Assembly (NCBI RefSeq): GCF_900113955.1
Contig: NZ_FORH01000006.1
Coordinates: 1-64,000, forward strand
Reading direction: 5' to 3'
Length of the DNA: 64,000 nucleotides
Origin: Celeribacter neptunius
Lineage (GTDB): Bacteria; Pseudomonadota; Alphaproteobacteria; Rhodobacterales; Rhodobacteraceae
Part shown: one piece after another, positions 41,859 to 48,471 of the stretch
Layout of the letters: every line of letters begins with the position of its first letter
Numbering within the stretch: position 1 is the first letter of the stretch
Notes under the pieces: model-generated
Seen by the model: only the letters and a program-made list of their open reading frames with translations
Told to the model about the DNA's origin: nothing
Database searches by the model: none
Made by a program: the position numbers and the translations under genes

Positions 41859-41880
41859 CCCGGAGGTTTAAACCTCCGGG
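41859..41880. terminator. 22-bp perfect palindrome between convergent genes
   Basis: CCCGGAGGTTT followed at once by AAACCTCCGGG, 11 nt after TctA and 12 nt before the ApbE stop codon. As RNA it folds in either direction. There is no U tract, so termination may be Rho-assisted. Confidence 0.5.
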
Positions 41881-41892
41881 CATCCGCTTCCC

Positions 41893-42816
41893 TCAGGGCG
41901 CGCGCTCGAGAAACATCGCCTGAATGCCGTTGGCGCGCGCCAGTGCGCTGCCGGTTTCGCGTCCCAGAACCATGAGCGCCGTGGCCCAGCCATCGGCGCT
42001 CATGCAATCGGGGGCGAGCACCGTGACCGAGGCCGGGGCACCCGTCACCGGGGCTTTCAGATCGGGGTTCATCGTATGCGACAGCCGGGTGCTGCCGACA
42101 TCGACCCAATGGCGATAGTCGCCCGAGGTGGCGATCGCCGTGTCGCCAAGCTCCATCAGTGAATGCGCCGCGCGGCGCTCGTAATCCGGTTCTTCGATGG
42201 CAATCGGCCAGAGCGAGCCATCGGGACGCGTCCCGAGACAGCGCAGATCGCCGTCGATCCCGGCGGTGAGCCCTGTACGCGCTGTGAGGCCCATCTCCTG
42301 TGCCACTTCGATCAGCCGGTCGGTGCCAAAGCCCTTGGCAATGCCGTTCAGGTCGAACCGCGCCGGACCATGCTTGCGGGCCCGGTGGTTTGCGACGTCC
42401 AGTTCCAGCAACTCGCGCGCCCGCATCGGGCGACGGTCCTGGAGAAGCGCCCGCACCCGCGCCGGATCGGCCGGCTCGGGACCAAAGCCCCAGGCCGCCA
42501 CGGCGGGCCCCATGGCAATTTCGAAAGCGCCGCCGCTCTGCTGCCCGATCTCCAGAGCGCGCGTGAGCACGCGGGTGATCTCGTCACCAAGATCGACCCA
42601 GGCCCCGACCGGCGCCGCATTGAGCCGACAGAGATCGCTCTCGCGCCGCCACAGCGACATCTGGGCATCGACCCGGTCCACCGCCGCTTGCATCGCCCGC
42701 TCGATCGGGGCGGTCTCCGCCCCCTCTGCCAACCAGAATTGCGCCTGCCAGCGCGTGCCCATGGTCGGACCATTGAGATCGATCCGGTTCAGTCCTTCAA
42801 AAGACGTCGACAGCAT
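41893..42816 (-). CDS. apbE: FAD:protein FMN transferase (ApbE family)
   Basis: 307-residue ApbE-type flavin transferase, which attaches FMN through a phosphoester to Ser/Thr of exported redox proteins. Motifs: GPTMGTRWQAQFW at the N terminus, ARFDLNGIAKGFGTDRL and LSHTMNPDLKAPV (conserved His and Pro region), and VLAPDCMSADGWATALMVLG. No lipoprotein or Sec signal is obvious, unlike many ApbE proteins, so it might act in the cytoplasm or the signal may be cryptic. ATG at 42816 has GGAGGG and overlaps the reductase gene by 20 bp. It completes a module with the PepSY-flavodoxin reductase and DUF2271 genes. Confidence 0.9.
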   Translation of the reverse strand: MLSTSFEGLNRIDLNGPTMGTRWQAQFWLAEGAETAPIERAMQAAVDRVDAQMSLWRRESDLCRLNAAPVGAWVDLGDEITRVLTRALEIGQQSGGAFEIAMGPAVAAWGFGPEPADPARVRALLQDRRPMRARELLELDVANHRARKHGPARFDLNGIAKGFGTDRLIEVAQEMGLTARTGLTAGIDGDLRCLGTRPDGSLWPIAIEEPDYERRAAHSLMELGDTAIATSGDYRHWVDVGSTRLSHTMNPDLKAPVTGAPASVTVLAPDCMSADGWATALMVLGRETGSALARANGIQAMFLERAP

Positions 42817-44998
42817 AGCGTCCCTCCTCTTCGAGATGACGGACCGACAGGCCCAGGGGGGCGAGGATGTCCTCGAAAACCGCGCGCACACCGTCGCCCA
42901 TGTCGCGCCCGCCGCAGATCATCACATGGGCGCCTCGCCGGATCAGATCGCGCAGCTTCGCCACCTCGTCCTGCAGCGCATGCTGGACATAGCGCGGGGT
43001 CTCGGAGCGCGACAGCGCCAGCACGAGATCGGACAATTGCCCATTGTCGGCCCAGTCCTCGAATTCGATCTCGAACGGAATGCCGCCGGCGCGGCTGCGC
43101 ATGCCGAAGAACAGATGGGTTTCGCGTTTGCGGGTGTTGCCGCGGATCATCCCGGCCAGGGCGCCGATCCCCGCCCCCGCGCCGATCAGCACCAGCGGCG
43201 CATCGCCCTCGGGCGCATGGAATTGCGCATTGGGCGTGGTATATGCGGCAATCGTGTCACCGGGATTGAGCGCACAGAGCTGTCCGGAGGCCAGCCCGCC
43301 CGGCGCCTTGCGCACACAGATCTCGACAAACCCATCCTTGCTGCCGGAGGCCAGCGAATAAGAGCGCGGGCTGTCGTCCCCCTCGGGAATGACGTTGAGC
43401 AGATCGCCGGCTTCGAAAGCGGTGAAGTCGCGTTTCATCAGACGGCCCAGAAGCGTTTGTTTCGGCAGGGCAAAGCGCAACACCGCCGTGGGCGCCTGTG
43501 CCGTTTCGCCATAGAGCTTTTTCGAGACAAGCGTGAGAGAGCGGGTCGGACGCCGGGTGAGCGCCGTGGAGACATCGCCCAGAGCGAACCCCGAGGCCGC
43601 GGCAAACTCCGTGCCCCATTTGGCAAAGTCGCGCGGTGCCTGGCGATCCACGTGATGAGTGTCGAGCAGCAGTGCCCAACCCTTGGCCTCGGCGGCGCGG
43701 GTGACCGTATCGGCATAGGCACAGAACGCGGGGAACGTGCTGTCGCCAAAGCCCAGAACCGAGAGCGGCGCAGCCGGCGGGGTTTCCATATCGGCCAGCG
43801 CTTCGAGGAATTCTCGGGCGCTCTCCGGCGCGTCACCGTCGCCATAGGTGGCGGCGAACAGCACGATGGACTGCGCCCGTTTGTACTGCGCCGGGGTGAA
43901 ATCGTTCATCTCGGCGAGATGGGTGGTTTTGCCAACGTCAGACAGGCTTCGGGCAAACGCATGGGCAAAACGCCAGGTGGTGCCGCCTTCGGACCCGACG
44001 AGCAGGATCACATCGGCCGCCTCGGCAGGGGTATTGGGCAGGCGCTTGCCCTGTCTGGAGCGTCCGCCGAGCCAGATCAGAAGCCCGGAGCCCGAGAGTA
44101 CCGGCACGGAGAGCGCCATCAGCCCGAGCAGGAGGCCCAAGAGCGACGCGCCCTGACCGGTGTGCAAGAGATGGATCACATCCATCGCCCTGGACCAGCC
44201 GGAACGATCCGCCCAGCTCAGCATCTCGCCCGTCACCGGATCGACAAAGCCGGCGCCGGCATCGGTTTCGACCTCATAGGCTTGACCGCTCATGCCCTGA
44301 CTCGGCAGGTTGACGCTGCGCAGCGTGTCGCCGGGGATGGCGGTCAGCCCCGCCAGCTCATCGGCGGGCGATGTCGTTTGCGTGCTGATTTCGCTCGGGA
44401 AAGGTGCCATCGGGCTTGGATCGGGAATGAGACCCAGCGTCGCCAGCCCCATCCAGACCCCGGTGAACGCGGAAACGATCAGGCCGAGCCCGGCGATACG
44501 GGCGATCTTGAGATGCAGCCCGCCGGCGCCCTCACCACGGTCGCGAGCGAAAAGCTTGCGCCAGCCGCCGAGACGCCGGGCCGCCAGGGCAAAGCCCGAA
44601 AGCATCAGCGCCACCATCGCGACAGAGGCGATCAGAACCGCCATCTGCCCGGTGTCCGACAGGAACAGGTTGCGGTGCAGGTTCTCGAACCACAGCTCGA
44701 GCCCGCCGCTTTGCACCGGGCCGAGGACATCGCCCGAGGCCGGATCGATCCGCAGCTGTTGAAAGCCGGTGTCGCCAAAGGCCGAGACGGTCACAACGCC
44801 ATTGTCATCGACGCGGATCTGTTGCGCGCCCTGCACATTCTCCTGAACCGCGGCCACCAGAGCCCCGGCGTCGAGCCGCGCGCCCGTACGGTCCGCGGAC
44901 AGCAGTGGGAAAAACGACAGGATCACGCCGGTGAGAGAGACGATGATCAGGAGGAGGGCGGCCGCGAGACCGGCCCAACGGTGCAAAGCGCGAAACAT
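42797..44998 (-). CDS. PepSY-domain transmembrane flavodoxin/NAD(P)H reductase fusion
   Basis: 733-residue fusion. A PepSY_TM membrane part (about 1-325) has helices near 8-30, 125-150, 165-190 and 295-320. A flavodoxin-like FMN domain (about 335-470: LFAATYGDGDAPESA, LGFGDSTFPAFCAYAD) and a ferredoxin-NADP-reductase-like module (about 490-733: FAD motif PRSYSLASG, pyridine motif LIGAGAGIGALAG, CGGRDMGDGV) follow. It probably moves electrons from NAD(P)H across the inner membrane to periplasmic acceptors. GAGGT lies before ATG 44998. A GTG at 45010 overlapping the DUF2271 stop is the alternative. The context with apbE and DUF2271 points to a flavinylated electron-transfer chain. Confidence 0.88.
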   Translation of the reverse strand: MFRALHRWAGLAAALLLIIVSLTGVILSFFPLLSADRTGARLDAGALVAAVQENVQGAQQIRVDDNGVVTVSAFGDTGFQQLRIDPASGDVLGPVQSGGLELWFENLHRNLFLSDTGQMAVLIASVAMVALMLSGFALAARRLGGWRKLFARDRGEGAGGLHLKIARIAGLGLIVSAFTGVWMGLATLGLIPDPSPMAPFPSEISTQTTSPADELAGLTAIPGDTLRSVNLPSQGMSGQAYEVETDAGAGFVDPVTGEMLSWADRSGWSRAMDVIHLLHTGQGASLLGLLLGLMALSVPVLSGSGLLIWLGGRSRQGKRLPNTPAEAADVILLVGSEGGTTWRFAHAFARSLSDVGKTTHLAEMNDFTPAQYKRAQSIVLFAATYGDGDAPESAREFLEALADMETPPAAPLSVLGFGDSTFPAFCAYADTVTRAAEAKGWALLLDTHHVDRQAPRDFAKWGTEFAAASGFALGDVSTALTRRPTRSLTLVSKKLYGETAQAPTAVLRFALPKQTLLGRLMKRDFTAFEAGDLLNVIPEGDDSPRSYSLASGSKDGFVEICVRKAPGGLASGQLCALNPGDTIAAYTTPNAQFHAPEGDAPLVLIGAGAGIGALAGMIRGNTRKRETHLFFGMRSRAGGIPFEIEFEDWADNGQLSDLVLALSRSETPRYVQHALQDEVAKLRDLIRRGAHVMICGGRDMGDGVRAVFEDILAPLGLSVRHLEEEGRYAVDVF

Positions 44999-45006
44999 GG
45001 GAGACC

Positions 45007-45477
45007 TCACATGTCGAAGGTGAAAGAGGCGATGAAGCCGCGGCCGGAAACGGTCTGTCCGGCGCTGGCCTGATCGAGTGGCACAACCACGTCATCGGCG
45101 ACATCGGCCATATGCTCGACCGCCGTGTCGACATGGATCTGATAGCCGGCATTGATCAGCGCGTCCTCGACCTCGACGGTGACTTTGAGCGACCGGCCGG
45201 AACCGACCGAGGCGCCCGACAGGCCGGCGATCTCGGAGGCGGCGCCATCGGTCGCGGCGTACCAGTTGCGCAGATGTTGCCACCAGCGCGACTTGCCGGA
45301 GGCGATCCAGAGGTGGCGCACGTAAGTGCCATCGGCATCGGTGAGGTAATAGGCGAGATAGGCGCGCTCTCCGCCATAGTTTTGCAACTGGGTGTCGAGC
45401 GTGATCTCGGCGGCATTGGCGATCGCGGGCGCGGTCAGCGCGGTGGTCGCGGCGAGAATCGGGGTCATCAGTTTCAT
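45007..45477 (-). CDS. DUF2271 exported protein, candidate flavinylated electron carrier
   Basis: 156-residue secreted protein, signal peptide ending near ANAAEIT (about residue 23), DUF2271 family. It contains LSGAS at 86-90, resembling the S/T-G-A-T/S core that ApbE modifies (Ser90 would be the acceptor). The Asp usually three residues before the core is not present. An earlier DGAAS (77-81) is a second possibility. The downstream reductase gene begins at or just after its stop, so the two are coupled. It likely receives electrons from the PepSY reductase. ATG at 45477 starts the mature-like reading. The longer open frame is a shadow of the divergent regulator gene. Confidence 0.82.
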   Translation of the reverse strand: MKLMTPILAATTALTAPAIANAAEITLDTQLQNYGGERAYLAYYLTDADGTYVRHLWIASGKSRWWQHLRNWYAATDGAASEIAGLSGASVGSGRSLKVTVEVEDALINAGYQIHVDTAVEHMADVADDVVVPLDQASAGQTVSGRGFIASFTFDM

Positions 45478-45560
45478 GTTCGAAGCTCCGGAAATTGCGG
45501 GTTTGCACTCGTATGGGCCACAAAGGACCCGTTGAAGATGACTGCTTGTCCCGCGCGAAG

Positions 45561-45577
45561 CTGAAGCTGTCCTGAAG
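45561..45577. promoter_or_regulatory. PmrA/QseB-like box 1 (CTGAAG-N5-CTGAAG)
   Basis: Direct repeat with 11-bp period, the geometry bound by OmpR-family dimers, in the gap between the DUF2271 operon and the divergent response-regulator gene. Confidence 0.5.
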
Positions 45578-45592
45578 CCGGTTGCGATCTGT

Positions 45593-45609
45593 CTTAAGCT
45601 TGCCTTCAG
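45593..45609. promoter_or_regulatory. PmrA/QseB-like box 2 (CTTAAG-N5-CTTCAG)
   Basis: A second 11-bp-period direct repeat, 32 bp from box 1 and about 45 bp upstream of the regulator start codon. Resembles the PmrA box CTTAA-N6 repeats known in enterics. Confidence 0.5.
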
Positions 45610-45654
45610 GTCGAGAAGCGACTGTAATCCCGCTGGATCAAGGAGGACCCCGTC

Positions 45655-46314
45655 TTGCGCATATTGCTCGTCGAAGATGACGCCACATTGGGGGCGGCCG
45701 TGGCCGACCAATTGCGCGCCGATGGTCACAGCGTCGATCATGTGACGCTTCTCGGAGATGCCGATGCGGCCTTGGCGGCCTCGCCTTTCGATCTCGTGCT
45801 GCTCGATCTGATGCTGCCCGACGGGCGCGGCATTCCTTTTCTGAAGGAACGGCGCGGCCGGGGCGACGTCACCCCGGTGATCATCCTGACCGCGCTCGAT
45901 CAGGTCTCCGACCGGATCGCCGGGCTGACCGCCGGTGCCGATGACTATCTCGTCAAACCTTTCGATCTGGCCGAGCTGGCCGCCCGCATCGGCTCGGTGT
46001 CGCGGCGCTATAGCGGCAACCCGAACCCGCTGATCACCTTGGGCGATCTCGACATCGATCTGGCCGCGAAACATGTGACAAAAGCCGGTGTGCCGGTGGC
46101 GCTCACCTCGCGCGAATGGGCGGTGTTCGAAGCGCTGGTGCAGCGCCCGAACCAGATCATCACCAAGGCGCAGATCGAGGAGGCGCTCTACAGTTTCGAC
46201 GACAGCATCGGGTCCAACACGATCGAGGTGCATGTCAGCCACCTCAGAAAGAAACTCGGCCGCAACACGATCGAGACCGCGCGTGGTCTTGGCTACAGGC
46301 TGGGCCAGCCATGA
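45655..46314 (+). CDS. Two-component response regulator (OmpR/QseB-PmrA type)
   Basis: 219-residue regulator with a receiver domain (Asp51 in LVLLDLMLPDGRG, DDYLVKPFDLAELAAR) and an OmpR-type winged helix (about 125-215, ALTSREWAVFEALVQRPNQI). It starts with TTG at 45655, supported by AAGGAGGA 7-8 nt upstream. The protein begins MRILLVEDDA, so no better start exists. Its stop overlaps the kinase ATG by 4 bp. Divergent from the flavin/electron-transfer module, with two CTKAAG-type repeats between that are its likely sites. Confidence 0.93.
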   Translation: MRILLVEDDATLGAAVADQLRADGHSVDHVTLLGDADAALAASPFDLVLLDLMLPDGRGIPFLKERRGRGDVTPVIILTALDQVSDRIAGLTAGADDYLVKPFDLAELAARIGSVSRRYSGNPNPLITLGDLDIDLAAKHVTKAGVPVALTSREWAVFEALVQRPNQIITKAQIEEALYSFDDSIGSNTIEVHVSHLRKKLGRNTIETARGLGYRLGQP

Positions 46315-47654
46315 GCCTTTTGTCCCGTCCCCGGTCGCTTCGCCTGCGCATCGCGCTTTTCACCGGCACGCTGGTCACCGTGTTCTGGCTCGTGGCCGCC
46401 GCCGTCACCACCGGGCTCCTGTTCGACGTGGCGAACAAGGTGTTCGACCGCGATCTTCGGGCCACGGCGGAACGCATCCTGCCGATCGTGATCCATGAGC
46501 GGTTTCGCGAGCGTGACGATGAGCCCCGCACCGAGCGCTCGCATGAGCTCGAACAGATGCGCCGGCACGAGGACGATGTCGAATTCATCGTCACCTCGGA
46601 GAAATCCGGTCTGCTGTTGCAATCGCGCGGCGCCGGGGACATCGCCTTTCCCGAGAGTGACGGATTCTCCTCTGACGGCACCTGGCGCTTTTACGTGACC
46701 GAGGGCGAGCGCGGCGATTTCACCATCGCCGTGGCGCGCCCGCTCTCGGCGCGGCGCGATCTGGCGCTGGCGGCCATGGCGGCGCTGTCGCTGCCGCTTC
46801 TGATCGTCATCCCGCTGATGCTGTTCGGCATCTTCCTTCTGGTCAAAAAGGTGCTCAGACCGGTCGGTCAGCTCGAACGCGACATGGGCGCGCGCGGGCC
46901 GACCAATCTTTCACCGATCCCCTCCGAGGGCATGCCGAGCGAGCTTTTGCCCGTGGTCGACAGCGGCAACCGGCTGTTGGAGCGGATCGCCGACGGGTTC
47001 GAGGCCGAACGCAGCTTTGCCGCCAATGCGGCGCATGAGATGCGCACGCCGCTGGCCGGCGCCATTGCCCAGGCGCAGCGGCTCCGGGCGGAAAGCGGCG
47101 ACCCGACGGCGGTGGCCCGCGCCGGCGAAATCGAAGCCTCGCTGAAACGTCTGAGCCGCTATGGCGAAAAGCTGATGCAGCTGGCACGTGCCGAAGGGGC
47201 GCGACTGCGCCTCGATGCGCCCACCGATCTCAGACCCGTGGTCGAGATCGTGCTCGAGGATTTCATCCGGGCTCACGGAGCGGAGCATTTCACGCTCGAC
47301 CTGCCCAAAATGCCGGTGATGAGCAATCTCGACCCGGATGCTTTCGGCATCGTGCTGCGCAATCTGGTGGAAAACGCGCTGACCCACGGGGCGCATGGCG
47401 CCCCCGACCGTCCGGTGGAGATCCGGCTCAGTGCCGATTGCCTGCTGAGCGTGCGCAACGATGGCGAGGCGATCCCCGCGGAAACACTCGAGCGGCTCGG
47501 TCGACGCTTCATGCGCGGCGATGGCGCCGGCAATGGCACCGGGCTCGGCCTGTCGATCATTCACATCATCGCCGAGCGCAGCAACGCGACATTCACGCTC
47601 TTGTCCCCCCGCTCGGGCCATGAGACCGGGGTCGAGGGACAGTTCCGCTTCTGA
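46311..47654 (+). CDS. Sensor histidine kinase (QseC/PmrB-like)
   Basis: 447-residue membrane kinase. Helix 1 is near residues 12-35, then an unusually charged periplasmic region (about 36-145, rich in Arg, Glu and His, e.g. HERFRERDDEPRTERSHE), helix 2 near 155-180, HAMP, phospho-acceptor His in FAANAAHEMRTPLAGAI, and G-box NGTGLGLSIIHII. The Glu/His-rich loop could bind metal, which would fit a Fe- or metal-responsive control of the electron-transfer module, as in PmrB. Coupled to the regulator by ATGA at 46311-46314. Confidence 0.92.
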   Translation: MSLLSRPRSLRLRIALFTGTLVTVFWLVAAAVTTGLLFDVANKVFDRDLRATAERILPIVIHERFRERDDEPRTERSHELEQMRRHEDDVEFIVTSEKSGLLLQSRGAGDIAFPESDGFSSDGTWRFYVTEGERGDFTIAVARPLSARRDLALAAMAALSLPLLIVIPLMLFGIFLLVKKVLRPVGQLERDMGARGPTNLSPIPSEGMPSELLPVVDSGNRLLERIADGFEAERSFAANAAHEMRTPLAGAIAQAQRLRAESGDPTAVARAGEIEASLKRLSRYGEKLMQLARAEGARLRLDAPTDLRPVVEIVLEDFIRAHGAEHFTLDLPKMPVMSNLDPDAFGIVLRNLVENALTHGAHGAPDRPVEIRLSADCLLSVRNDGEAIPAETLERLGRRFMRGDGAGNGTGLGLSIIHIIAERSNATFTLLSPRSGHETGVEGQFRF

Positions 47655-47666
47655 GCGCTCCGTGGT

Positions 47667-48377
47667 TCAGCCAAATTTCAGGAACAGCTTGGAATAGGGC
47701 GCCTTCACCTTGCCCGCCGCGGCGCGGATCTGATCCACATCGCCAGCGCGGCAGGCCGCCAGAAGCGTGTTGACCGAGGCCCCGAAGGCCGCCGACAGGG
47801 CGTCGTATTCGGCATTCCCGGCAGCCTCGAGCGGCGGGTGGCTCAGCACATCCTCGGCGAGATAGGACAGCACGGCAGCCTTTTCGAGCACCGCATCGAT
47901 CCCCTCGGGCGTCAGCGTCGCGAGATCCATGGCCAGAAGATGCTCCATCTCGGCGTGATAGGCATTCATCCGGTCCGAAAACGTCTCGATCCCGTTGCGG
48001 GCATGCAGCGCGCCGAACAGATCGCGCACCCCTTCGAGGGTTTCATGCGCATGGGTGAGATCTTTCGCGGCAATCTGCGTTTCGGCCGTGCCGACCAGCG
48101 CCAGCGCGCCGTCGATGGTCTCGGCCCACATCGGGTCGTCCTCATATTGCGGCGGCGGGGTCGCGCCATAGGTCTCGGCCAGTGCCGTGAGTTGATGGCC
48201 CAGCCCGGCGATGGCCTTGCCGGCATCGTCCTGGGCCCCGGAATTGGTCTTGAACAGCGCCACGCGATAGGTGCCATACATGGCGCGATAGGTGGTTTCG
48301 AAATCGGCCACGGGACCTGCGGCGGCGGTTGAACTCAACAGGGTGAGGGCGGCGAGGCTGGACCAAAAACGTGTCAT
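47667..48377 (-). CDS. Periplasmic helical protein of unknown function
   Basis: 236-residue protein with a signal peptide (cleavage near STAAAGPVA, about residue 21). The mature part is almost entirely amphipathic helix, like cytochrome c-prime, b562 or imelysin-type bundles, but it has no CXXCH and so no covalent haem. Several His, Met and Glu (HARNGIETFSDRMNAYHAEMEHLLAM at about 130-155) could bind metal. It converges on the kinase gene 12 bp away. The family is not recognised. The proximity to the flavin module suggests, but does not show, a redox or metal role. Confidence 0.8.
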   Translation of the reverse strand: MTRFWSSLAALTLLSSTAAAGPVADFETTYRAMYGTYRVALFKTNSGAQDDAGKAIAGLGHQLTALAETYGATPPPQYEDDPMWAETIDGALALVGTAETQIAAKDLTHAHETLEGVRDLFGALHARNGIETFSDRMNAYHAEMEHLLAMDLATLTPEGIDAVLEKAAVLSYLAEDVLSHPPLEAAGNAEYDALSAAFGASVNTLLAACRAGDVDQIRAAAGKVKAPYSKLFLKFG

Positions 48378-48471
48378 GACGGGCTCCGATATATTCGACA
48401 GGCCTAAGTGGTAGGATCGGAGCCGCGTGCTGTAAACGCTTTTCTCGCGGCATCCCTAGGCCCCTGGCGTG

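Noticed and set aside
42197-45073. 958-codon open frame on the plus strand
   Set aside because: Antisense to apbE and the PepSY reductase gene. Low-complexity Arg/Gln/Gly-rich translation.
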